Source: Gammaproteobacteria bacterium
GTDB lineage: Bacteria > Pseudomonadota > Gammaproteobacteria > Nitrosococcales > Methylophagaceae
Length of the DNA: 9,405 nt
Direction of reading: 5' to 3'
NCBI GenBank assembly: GCA_003645385.1
Contig: QNEY01000049.1
Coordinates: 1 to 9,405 of the forward strand
Shown here in pieces: positions 1 to 5,597 of this stretch. How positions within the stretch are numbered: position 1 is the first letter of the stretch; each line of letters begins with the position of its first letter. Made by a program: the position numbers and the translations under genes. The notes under the pieces are model-generated. The model did not search any database, was not told the DNA's origin, and was given only the letters and a program-made list of their open reading frames with translations.

Positions 1-432
1 CAAATCACGTGGGATGTGGTTGTGGTTGCGTACCATACTGAATCCAGTACGGAGTGGGTGGTTAAATAGGTCTTCAATCGTTGGTATGCTCAGTTCTTCC
101 ATCCAAGCCCTAAAGTTACCACCAATGAATACGTGATCATCCTGCACTTCAAAGTACAAGAACTTTGAATCATAGGAACCACGGATAGCGTCAAGGGTAT
201 TTTTGGGGAACTTAAAACTCTCATTTGAACGGATGACAAGGTTCGAGTGTTCAATGACTGACAGGTGCCCACGCTTAATGATGTTGCCTACGAACTTGGC
301 ACCACTACCCTCAACAATTTTATCCTCAGAACGGTAACAGGTACGCCCTGCACGCTCAATCCAAAGGATAGCCTCATCCATGTCAGTGGGGCACATACCC
401 CATATTTCTGTTTTTGGTGTAACAATTTTCAT
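1..432 (-). CDS. thyX: Flavin-dependent thymidylate synthase ThyX, N-terminal part (gene runs off left edge)
   Basis: ThyX makes dTMP from dUMP using methylene-tetrahydrofolate, FAD and NADPH, in the cytoplasm. It lets a phage make thymidylate without ThyA. The 144 visible residues carry the N-terminal ThyX pattern: IERAGRTCYRSEDKI at about 25-39, then the GHLSVIEH helix at 55-62 that precedes substrate and FAD contacts. A segment ending in GGNFRAWMEEL at about 104-114 fits the ThyX subgroup that has an insertion between the EH helix and the catalytic RHR motif. The RHRxxSxxxxSxRY signature itself lies beyond base 1 and cannot be checked here. The ATG at 432 has an AAGGGAG ribosome site about 8 bases upstream and overlaps the stop of the preceding gene as ATGA. 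The family call is firm; whether the enzyme is intact is unknown. Confidence 0.93.
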   Translation of the reverse strand, partial: MKIVTPKTEIWGMCPTDMDEAILWIERAGRTCYRSEDKIVEGSGAKFVGNIIKRGHLSVIEHSNLVIRSNESFKFPKNTLDAIRGSYDSKFLYFEVQDDHVFIGGNFRAWMEELSIPTIEDLFNHPLRTGFSMVRNHNHIPRDL

Positions 433-845
433 ATCCTAACTCCCTTGAATAACCAGCGTAGCCGTTGCATGAATGTACTTTCTTTCATTTGTTCGGCTGC
501 TGTTCTGTAATAAGTTAATTTAGCGTGTGCCTCACGTAGCCTGCCTTCCAGTCTACCATTGGTATCTTCCTGCTCATGTATCTGTTTACGCAGGTTCTCC
601 ATGATGCCATAGCCAAGGTTTAATATCTTTTCTGCTTCACCTGTGATACCCACGGTAACGTCAATTTCTTCTCTGGCATCACGCCACCGCCACCGCATAC
701 CATGTATGAGTTCACTGAATACCTCTGCTTCTACAGGGGCTTCACCATCACAAGGCCATACCATCTGGTCGAACCCTGCTGTGTGCAGTATCTCATGAGG
801 GTCACGGTCAACTGTAATTGTTTCTACTTTCGTTATAATTATCAT
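429..845 (-). CDS. Unknown phage protein, 138 residues, coiled-coil C-terminal half
   Basis: I do not recognise this protein. It has an acidic, Trp-containing N-terminal half and a charged heptad-like region at about 85-125 (Q, E, R, L rich) that suggests a coiled coil. The C-terminus is basic. No signal peptide or membrane segment is visible. The ATG at 845 is the first in frame and sits only a few bases from the T-run of the terminator at 846-876. The only Shine-Dalgarno-like bases, GGTGGGG, are in the 3' arm of that hairpin, so translation start may be weak or structure-dependent. The gene ends in an ATGA overlap with thyX, which points to translational coupling. It is therefore probably expressed together with thyX by read-through past the terminator. 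Confidence 0.75.
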   Translation of the reverse strand: MIIITKVETITVDRDPHEILHTAGFDQMVWPCDGEAPVEAEVFSELIHGMRWRWRDAREEIDVTVGITGEAEKILNLGYGIMENLRKQIHEQEDTNGRLEGRLREAHAKLTYYRTAAEQMKESTFMQRLRWLFKGVRI

Positions 846-876
846 AATAAAAAAGCCCCACCGTGAGGCAGGGCTT
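846..876 (-). terminator. Rho-independent terminator after the SPFH gene
   Basis: On the minus strand a 10-base-pair stem (AAGCCCTGCC paired with GGTGGGGCTT, including two G-T wobbles) closes a TCAC loop. It is followed at once by TTTTTTATT. It lies 17 bases past the SPFH stop codon, where a terminator for that transcription unit is expected. The T-run runs directly into the ATG of the next gene at 845, so no room is left for a promoter between them. Confidence 0.88.
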
Positions 877-892
877 CCAGGATTGTGGTTAA

Positions 893-2236
893 TTACTTAA
901 CTGCTGTTGGTACGTTTTTCTTCACAGCAATGTCAAGGTTGAGTGCTTTCAGGCTGTTAATATTCATCATCTGTAATTGACGAACCATTTCAGCATCATA
1001 ACCAGAACCAGCAGACTCACCACCGTTACCACCAGCAATGTACGTAGTAGGTACTGCTCGTTGAGCCAATGCGTTCATAGCATCTGCGTTCATTGTGACA
1101 ATAGCTTTCAGTTTCTTATCAAGGGCACCATCAGCTTGCATCACGAGACGCTTACGTTCAGCCTCACCTTCACCAAGCAAGATTTGTTCCTGCTTAATTT
1201 CAACTGCCCTGAGCTTCATTTCTTTGGCTTCAAGTTTTGACTGAGCAGCTACGGCAACTTTCTGTGATGCTTTGATGGTGGCAACTTCTTTCAGCTTTTC
1301 AGCCTCAACAGTGGCAGTCTCTTTCAAGATTTTCGCAGCATATTGGGCTATCATCACATTTGCTTTTCCTGTTTCTTCAGCAGTGATGGTATCCTGTTTA
1401 GCTTTTTCGGCATCAGCTTTTGCAGTAATGATTGCCATGTTAGCAGCACGCTTCTTTGCAATCTGATCATTAGTTTTCTTCTCAAACCCAGGATTGTTTA
1501 ACTGAAAACCAGACACAGTGATACCATATTTCTTTAAGTCTGATGCATAGTGTAATTCTTGACCATCATCACCAAACTTTTGTACTGGAACTTCCTTGCG
1601 TACTGTCTTACCAGTTACTTCATCCTTAACTGAAATGATTTCAACCCGTGTGTGGAACAATCCACTGCTCAACTGGCTACGAGCCATTTGAGTAAAGATA
1701 GAACGCTTTGAGTCATACCCTTCTTCAGATGTCATGAGTCCAGCAGTTTGATTGACAGCTTCATCAGTTACAGACTTCAGAATTTTACTGGCTATACCTT
1801 GCATACTACGTGTTTCTTTGTACAGCAACAGCATGGTAGGTTCATCAGAAGGGAGGTTAAACCGCACCTTACCAAAAATAGTACCCATACCACCATCACG
1901 GTACCGCACTGGGATACCAGTGTAATCAAGTGTGGCTCCTGAGGGGTTGGTGTCAGCATCAAAATCGTAAGTGATAACATCATTGATTTCTGTACTGGAA
2001 CCAAACCATTCAAAGTACACTCCAGGACTAAACTTCACAAACAGTGTACCATTAGGCCACTGTACAACAGTCCGCTGACCAGCATCATTGATACCAATGG
2101 CAAACGGTATGGTACACACAGCAATGAACAGGAAAAACAGTGGAATACCTGCCCTGAATATTAACCGTTTAATTTTCGCAGCTTTTTCAGCCAGTACAGC
2201 CTTTCTTTCATTCTGCTCATCTTCATAGTAACCCAT
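893..2236 (-). CDS. SPFH/band 7 (prohibitin-like) membrane protein
   Basis: This 447-residue protein has the SPFH/prohibitin layout. A charged N-terminal tail (1-26) is followed by one hydrophobic helix at about 27-49. A beta-rich band 7 domain then starts with GINDAGQRTVVQW and includes the PGVYFEWFG loop, running to about residue 255. A long Ala/Lys/Glu-rich coiled coil follows at about 260-390, with a Gly-Ser-rich linker and short tail at the end. SPFH proteins assemble as rings or cages on membranes and often regulate proteases or membrane microdomains (HflKC, prohibitin). The role in a phage is not established; control of host membrane proteolysis or membrane integrity is inference. The ATG at 2236 has GGGGAA upstream and lies 3 bases after the stop of the small membrane protein gene, implying coupling. 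A terminator follows. Confidence 0.88.
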   Translation of the reverse strand: MGYYEDEQNERKAVLAEKAAKIKRLIFRAGIPLFFLFIAVCTIPFAIGINDAGQRTVVQWPNGTLFVKFSPGVYFEWFGSSTEINDVITYDFDADTNPSGATLDYTGIPVRYRDGGMGTIFGKVRFNLPSDEPTMLLLYKETRSMQGIASKILKSVTDEAVNQTAGLMTSEEGYDSKRSIFTQMARSQLSSGLFHTRVEIISVKDEVTGKTVRKEVPVQKFGDDGQELHYASDLKKYGITVSGFQLNNPGFEKKTNDQIAKKRAANMAIITAKADAEKAKQDTITAEETGKANVMIAQYAAKILKETATVEAEKLKEVATIKASQKVAVAAQSKLEAKEMKLRAVEIKQEQILLGEGEAERKRLVMQADGALDKKLKAIVTMNADAMNALAQRAVPTTYIAGGNGGESAGSGYDAEMVRQLQMMNINSLKALNLDIAVKKNVPTAVK

Positions 2237-2239
2237 TAA

Positions 2240-2482
2240 TCATTCCCCAATTTTGTTAATTTCATCTTCGAAAGCATCATTCTGTGCCCTACGCACCGAT
2301 GTTTCCGCTGTTACATCAAGGGTATCTGCTCGCAGATTTTCATCTGCAAGTTCCTCCTTGCCTGCTGTGAGGTCTTTGAGTTTTTTAACCCGCACTGTTT
2401 CTTTGCCACGGAATATCTTTAACTCTTGCCATACAATAAAGGCACCGACCAACACAACTATAATAAAACCTAATTTCCACAT
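2240..2482 (-). CDS. Small single-helix membrane protein, unknown
   Basis: The 80-residue product has a hydrophobic helix at about residues 4-18 (LGFIIVVLVGAFIVW), followed by a basic patch and then an acidic, helical soluble part. It looks like an N-terminally anchored bitopic inner-membrane protein. No family is recognised. The ATG at 2482 has a clear AAGGGG ribosome site about 8 bases upstream, inside the short gap after the preceding gene. The stop is only 3 bases before the SPFH start, so the two are almost certainly co-translated. A partner role for the SPFH protein is plausible from this spacing, but nothing in the sequence proves it. Confidence 0.8.
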   Translation of the reverse strand: MWKLGFIIVVLVGAFIVWQELKIFRGKETVRVKKLKDLTAGKEELADENLRADTLDVTAETSVRRAQNDAFEDEINKIGE

Positions 2483-2492
2483 GGTGTACCCC

Positions 2493-3173
2493 TTAAATTT
2501 TAGGAATAATCACACGTACTTCGTCAGGGCGTTTGTGATCACCCCAAGGAGCCCCTTTGATGTGCCGTGCCCAGTTGATAATATCGTGATAGCTTACACG
2601 GTTGGATGTGATAGCGTATATACTTGGATCACTGGTGCGGTTAAATTCCCACGGCTGATCCTCCAGCACTTGAGCTTTGTGCATAATGGATGCGTGCACA
2701 AAAGCGACCATAGAATTTGTGTAGCACATAATTGCCACAGGGTTCACACGACTCACATGTTTGGTTACCTCTTTAGGGCACACAGCATCAATGTGAGGTA
2801 CTTTAAAATCCCAGTTACGGCATGGTACTGTATCTTCCATTTTCTCTACTTCCTTATTAAGTTGTTTGACTTCCTCATCTGTGAGTTTAATAACAAACCC
2901 ACCAAGTGAGTATCGCAGAGCATCCAGTTGATGCTGTAGCATTTGTTCCTCAACAGGTGACCGCATAGGGATGACACCACCATGGGCAAACCGCCTGTTG
3001 TTATGGCGAACAAATGATTCATCCCTGCTGGTTGGTGTGTCTATCCCCATAAGATTTTCATGCTTTGGGTAGGGATTGCGTCCCATGATACTTTCCATGT
3101 GCTCCGCAGCACCTTTGGCAAAGGCCATTGCTATTGCCTTGGAACCCTGTCCCTTAGATTGATTTGATGCCAT
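2493..3173 (-). CDS. Unknown phage protein, 226 residues
   Basis: I recognise no family. The N-terminus is polar and Lys/Gly/Ala-rich. An HGGVIPM stretch at about 64-70 is reminiscent of Gly-rich loops in some phage structural proteins, but that is weak. A charged helix (LTDEEVKQLNKEVEKME) at about 97-113 precedes a mixed C-terminal domain with three cysteines and many His and Trp residues. No signal peptide or membrane helix is visible. The ATG at 3173 is preceded by AGGATGAAG within the 3' end of the mobile-type gene at 3154-3891, giving a 20-base overlap. Its ribosome site is thus supplied by that neighbouring gene. Codon use looks like that of the neighbours. Confidence 0.75.
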   Translation of the reverse strand: MASNQSKGQGSKAIAMAFAKGAAEHMESIMGRNPYPKHENLMGIDTPTSRDESFVRHNNRRFAHGGVIPMRSPVEEQMLQHQLDALRYSLGGFVIKLTDEEVKQLNKEVEKMEDTVPCRNWDFKVPHIDAVCPKEVTKHVSRVNPVAIMCYTNSMVAFVHASIMHKAQVLEDQPWEFNRTSDPSIYAITSNRVSYHDIINWARHIKGAPWGDHKRPDEVRVIIPKI

Positions 3174-3891
3174 GTTTCTTCATCCTCGCTAATTGTTTTC
3201 TGCAAAGCTGACGTTCAGGCATGGTGCCTATCTTCGCAAGTATTGTTCTTCGTTTACGTACAGGTTTTAATACGGCATCAGAATCAGACCACCCAAGACC
3301 TTTCCTAGCTGAAACAGTCCCCAGCCTATTACCCATCTTCCTATCCCAGTTTTTGTATGTAAGAGTTTCTCCGTCTATGGTTATATATCTACACCTAGAA
3401 GTATTATTATCTTGTTCTGGGCGTAGTGCCCATTTACAATTAGCAGCATAGTACCCCTCATCATTATTTTTACGTTCTATAGAATATTTAGAAGAAGGCC
3501 TCCTACCCATGTCTTTTATAAATACGTCAAATACCTCCCATGACGTGCACACCTGTATACCACGCCCACCATAATTTTTATAATATGGGTTTTTGTGATT
3601 TGAGCACCTATCTTTCATTGCCGCCCATACACGATATTCTGGCACACTGGACATACCGTGAGTAATACAACCTGTGAATTTCATACACCCACATGATTTG
3701 GTATTCCCGCCCAAATCATTTAATTTCACATATGTTGTGTTACCACAAGAACAAGTACATTCCCACACATGGCTTCCATAGGGGGTGACCCCTACACGTT
3801 GCACAGCAGTTAGTTCACCAAAGACTTGCCCAGTTAAGTCTTTGGGTTTCCTTCGCACTACTTTGGGCGGTATATATGGTAAAATTTGCAT
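3154..3891 (-). CDS. Homing-endonuclease-type protein: Cys knot, degenerate HNH-like region, HTH, KIGTMPER tail
   Basis: The 245-residue protein belongs to a widespread phage family of mobile, homing-endonuclease-like proteins. It starts with the LTGQVFGELTAV motif (19-30). A zinc-knot-like set of Cys follows at C45/C47/C49 and C67/C69 (ECTCSCGN ... KSCGC). Next come THGMSS, YRVWAAMKDRC and YGGRGI, then SIERKNNDEGYYAANCKWA at about 138-156, an HNH-like segment that may be degenerate. ITIDGETLTYKNW ... GWSDSDA (170-207) resembles the C-terminal helix-turn-helix module of these proteins. The last 32 residues match the tail of the upstream gene. The start at 3891 is chosen over an ATG 16 codons earlier because AAAGGAGG lies just upstream. 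Strand cleavage activity is not assured. An independent ribosome site and overlap with the next gene fit a recent insertion. Confidence 0.8.
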   Translation of the reverse strand: MQILPYIPPKVVRRKPKDLTGQVFGELTAVQRVGVTPYGSHVWECTCSCGNTTYVKLNDLGGNTKSCGCMKFTGCITHGMSSVPEYRVWAAMKDRCSNHKNPYYKNYGGRGIQVCTSWEVFDVFIKDMGRRPSSKYSIERKNNDEGYYAANCKWALRPEQDNNTSRCRYITIDGETLTYKNWDRKMGNRLGTVSARKGLGWSDSDAVLKPVRKRRTILAKIGTMPERQLCRKQLARMKKHGIKSI

Positions 3892-3910
3892 GGTTCCTCC
3901 TTTATTATAA

Positions 3911-3939
3911 GTGCTTGTACCATACATTACTACAAGCAC
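3911..3939 (-). repeat. Inverted repeat / RNA hairpin upstream of the mobile-type gene
   Basis: Two perfect 9-base arms (GTGCTTGTA and TACAAGCAC) are separated by 11 bases. On the minus-strand RNA this forms a hairpin starting 19 bases after the stop of the gene at 3958 and ending 11 bases before the AAAGGAGG ribosome site of the gene at 3891. It is followed by TTATAATAA rather than a T-run, so it is not a standard terminator. It could protect an RNA end, modulate translation of the mobile gene or be a protein-binding site. Confidence 0.6.
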
Positions 3940-3957
3940 ATAAACAAAGCAACAAAC

Positions 3958-4299
3958 TTATACACTTTTCACCCCGTCACGCTTCATTATTTTTAACATT
4001 TTGAGGGCTAGTCTTCTCTCGGGCATTGTACCTATTTTAGATATGACGGTGCGGCTCTTAAACAAGCTGACGAACTTGTTCTTTTTATAATCACCATTCA
4101 GTTGAGCTTCACGCTCAAAATCTTCAAAGGATACGTTGCCTTCTTCGTCAGGGTGTAGATTTCCATGTTCAGTTGGTGCTTCCATAGCTTTTCCTATACG
4201 TTTGAGTTCTTGTTTATTATCACAGGAACAGGGTCTACCCTCATGACAAGGCCAAGAGGGTTTTGGTGGGTCAACTATATTAACTCTGTGTGCCATCAT
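3958..4299 (-). CDS. Unknown small protein sharing a C-terminal tail with the adjacent mobile-type gene
   Basis: This 113-residue protein has an N-terminal part rich in Pro and Cys (C18, C24, C26 in a WPCHEGRPCSC stretch), an acidic polar middle, and a basic tail at about 82-113. The tail, with core KIGTMPER, is 56 percent identical (18 of 32) to the end of the protein encoded at 3154-3891, without gaps and up to the stop codon. No function is recognised. I chose the ATG at 4299 over the GTG at 4305: it has AAGAG 5 bases upstream and makes an ATGA overlap with the preceding gene. The shared tail suggests either a common DNA- or protein-binding module or a copy left by an insertion event. Confidence 0.72.
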   Translation of the reverse strand: MMAHRVNIVDPPKPSWPCHEGRPCSCDNKQELKRIGKAMEAPTEHGNLHPDEEGNVSFEDFEREAQLNGDYKKNKFVSLFKSRTVISKIGTMPERRLALKMLKIMKRDGVKSV

Positions 4300-4499
4300 T
4301 GGCACTCTTGCAGTTCAGGGTACAGCTTAACCATGGCAACTATGTCACCATCCCTGTTTGCTATCTTGGCTTCGTGCACCAAAGGTTCAAGGAAGGCTAA
4401 ACCAAACTGTCCAGCAGGACCAATCTCTTTGTATGCCACAATTAATTCTTCACAGCGTTCGATTTCTTTAGGGAACGCTTCACCTAGTGATTCACTCAT
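4296..4499 (-). CDS. Conserved phage hypothetical protein, 67 residues
   Basis: The protein begins MSESLGEAFPKEIERCEELI and continues with YKEIGPAGQFGLAFLEPLV, then GDIVAMVKLYPELQEC. From memory this layout (Cys-containing N-terminal helix, IGPAG-FG turn, second helix, then a GD-hydrophobic-AM helix) recurs in many phage and prophage small proteins of unknown function. It appears to be a compact three-helix soluble protein with no metal motif. The ATG at 4499 overlaps the previous stop as TAATG, and GGAGG lies about 10 bases upstream within that gene. It overlaps the next gene by ATGA. Being small and conserved it may be a host-directed factor, but that is not shown. Confidence 0.8.
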   Translation of the reverse strand: MSESLGEAFPKEIERCEELIVAYKEIGPAGQFGLAFLEPLVHEAKIANRDGDIVAMVKLYPELQECQ

Positions 4500-4921
4500 T
4501 ATTCAGGTACCTCCATCCAGTATGTTGGTGGTACAGTAAACTCATCTGATACTGCATCGTTTTGTACTGTAACCCATTGTTGTGTATCTGACCTATACTT
4601 AGCCTTAATCACGTATGGCTCTTTGGAAGCCATACCAGCGTCCCCTTTAATCAAAACAAACCTGTCACTAGGCACGTTCAATGCAGGGTCACCCATCACA
4701 ACTATAGGCATCCAATAGCTGTCTGGTGGGTCAATGGTCTCAGCGTACTTAATGAGATGCAAGGCTGCTTCATTCCAAGACTCATGTGTTCCTAACGCAC
4801 CAGCTTGCGTTTCATCCCAAGATGTGAACAGGTGTGTTTCAGAGTCATAGGTGATAAAGTTACCGACCCACTCAGGCATCCTACCTTGCACCTCTATGTT
4901 AAATGCTTTTTCATTCCTCAT
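4499..4921 (-). CDS. Unknown phage protein, 140 residues, weak DUF551-like end
   Basis: This acidic soluble protein is rich in Trp and Tyr. No catalytic motif is apparent. The C-terminal phrase TVPPTYWMEVPE and the preceding QQWVTVQNDA vaguely resemble the end of DUF551-type phage proteins, which finish with a THWMPLP-like motif. The resemblance is too weak to assign a family. The ATG at 4921 forms an ATGA overlap with the stop of the hidden 49-residue gene, and GAGAGG lies about 10 bases upstream. It ends with TAATG into the next gene. The chain of overlaps supports it as a genuine operon member. Confidence 0.75.
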   Translation of the reverse strand: MRNEKAFNIEVQGRMPEWVGNFITYDSETHLFTSWDETQAGALGTHESWNEAALHLIKYAETIDPPDSYWMPIVVMGDPALNVPSDRFVLIKGDAGMASKEPYVIKAKYRSDTQQWVTVQNDAVSDEFTVPPTYWMEVPE

Positions 4922-5067
4922 TTACCAAGTACCTCTCTTTTATGACGCAACACCCCTTTGCGTATAGCTTTCATTTCATTTTTGTGTTTTTTGGTATGCT
5001 TATAGTACAGATGAAACCATACCTTACTGTTTACCAGCCATATAGGGAGAAGCATTTTATGTTGCAT
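4918..5067 (-). CDS. Hidden small basic protein, 49 residues
   Basis: This gene is short but well supported. The ATG at 5067 has AAGGA 5 bases upstream, and its stop TGA overlaps the next ATG as ATGA. It fills the only sizeable gap in this part of the operon, 4922-5056. Without it that stretch would be non-coding, which is unlike the rest of the window. The product starts MQHKMLLPIWLVNSK and is strongly basic in its second half, with many Lys, His and Arg. A short hydrophobic-aromatic stretch at about 5-22 could be a weak membrane-associating segment. It overlaps the preceding gene by 11 bases. No family is recognised. A later in-frame ATG at 5055 exists but has a poorer ribosome site. Confidence 0.65.
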   Translation of the reverse strand: MQHKMLLPIWLVNSKVWFHLYYKHTKKHKNEMKAIRKGVLRHKREVLGK

Positions 5068-5239
5068 CAGTTTCCTTTTTAGGTTTTCTTTTTATGCCAA
5101 GTACCCTGCCTAATATCTCAATGGTGAGCTCTGCCTTAACATCAATAAAATCAACAGTTACTTCTTCTACATCTTCCCTTTTCTTTATAGTGTCAATGGC
5201 TTCATCATACATGGCACGCACAGCAGTTTCTTCTATCAT
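5057..5239 (-). CDS. Unknown small protein, 60 residues
   Basis: The product is a small soluble protein with an acidic N-terminal two thirds (EDVEEVTVDFIDVKAELTIEIL) and a basic tail (IKRKPKKE). No Cys and no membrane segment are present. No family is recognised. The ATG at 5239 makes an ATGA overlap with the exported-protein gene upstream and has AGGG about 5 bases before it. Its 3' end carries the ribosome site and start of the hidden 49-residue gene, an 11-base overlap. Position and overlaps are the main evidence that it is real. Confidence 0.72.
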   Translation of the reverse strand: MIEETAVRAMYDEAIDTIKKREDVEEVTVDFIDVKAELTIEILGRVLGIKRKPKKETDAT

Positions 5240-5478
5240 TGCACCCTAACCCCATATTTATTGTAGAGTATTTTCCAACAGAGGGCTTCAGCATTTTCTG
5301 GTGGCAGTTCATTACAGGTTTCTTCATAATGTTCCATGAACTCAGCATAACCTGCCTCCACACCAAGTTTGTATCCTTCCTTAAACCCTTTCATATTTAT
5401 ATGGGCATAGGTAGCTTGCACGGCCACAGATAAAAAGAAACCTATTAATAGTGTCTTGACTACTAATTCTATTCTCAT
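5236..5478 (-). CDS. Small exported protein with signal peptide
   Basis: The 80-residue product begins with a textbook signal peptide: MRIE, a hydrophobic core LVVKTLLIGFFLSVAV, then QATYA before a likely cleavage after residue 25. The mature part of about 55 residues is polar, with GYKLGVEAGYAEFMEHYEE and two cysteines (C55, C67) that could form a disulfide in the periplasm. A non-cleaved membrane anchor is the alternative. It shows no spanin or holin features I can name. The start is set at ATG 5478, because GAGGA is 7 bases upstream and this ATG overlaps the preceding stop as ATGA. An in-frame GTG at 5484 would sit too close to the ribosome site. It ends in an ATGA overlap with the next gene. 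Confidence 0.78.
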   Translation of the reverse strand: MRIELVVKTLLIGFFLSVAVQATYAHINMKGFKEGYKLGVEAGYAEFMEHYEETCNELPPENAEALCWKILYNKYGVRVQ

Positions 5479-5597
5479 AACCACATCCTCAGTTTGTCAG
5501 CAATGATAGGGTGAGGGCTGGCATCCTCATTGGTGCAATGTATCTCACCACCGTTGAAGAAGAAGCCGCAGCTATCACAATTTTTTAGGTATATCAC
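5475..5597 (-). CDS. Hidden Cys-rich mini-protein, 40 residues, GTG start
   Basis: An open frame fits exactly between two genes. The GTG at 5597 overlaps the stop of the double zinc-ribbon gene as GTGA, and its own TGA overlaps the next ATG as ATGA. GGAG lies about 10 bases before the start. The product has CDSC at 7-10 and EIHC at 18-21, so three Cys and a His that could bind zinc, and it ends in LRMWL. The frame has no other use, and the 110-base region would otherwise be the only non-coding gap between these genes. It fits the series of small Cys-rich proteins in this operon. Function is unknown. The non-ATG start and small size keep confidence moderate. Confidence 0.62.
   Translation of the reverse strand: MIYLKNCDSCGFFFNGGEIHCTNEDASPHPIIADKLRMWL

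Noticed and set aside
265..510. Plus-strand and alternative-frame open frames over thyX and the 138-residue gene
   Set aside because: They are antisense or out-of-frame shadows of a clear ThyX coding sequence.
1792..2013. A 73-codon minus-strand frame inside the SPFH gene
   Set aside because: It lies wholly within the SPFH coding sequence in another frame, with no ribosome site or recognisable product.
2253..2909. A 218-codon open frame on the plus strand
   Set aside because: It runs antisense across two genes with good ribosome sites and tight spacing. Its product has no recognisable motif and it has no upstream ribosome site; it is a stop-poor shadow.
3904..3910. TATAAT on the minus strand before the mobile-type gene
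   Set aside because: The only TTG-type -35 candidate (TTGTAG at 3935-3930) is 20 bases away, and initiation would fall inside the ribosome site at 3900-3894, so a promoter here would give a leader without a usable Shine-Dalgarno.
3892..3939. Start of the mobile-type gene at the upstream in-frame ATG (3939)
   Set aside because: The extension reads through the hairpin and the perfect AAAGGAGG site, adds no family-like sequence and has no ribosome site of its own.
4499..4921. Assignment of the 140-residue protein to DUF551
   Set aside because: Only the last dozen residues look similar; the rest lacks the family's opening motif, so I left it as unknown.
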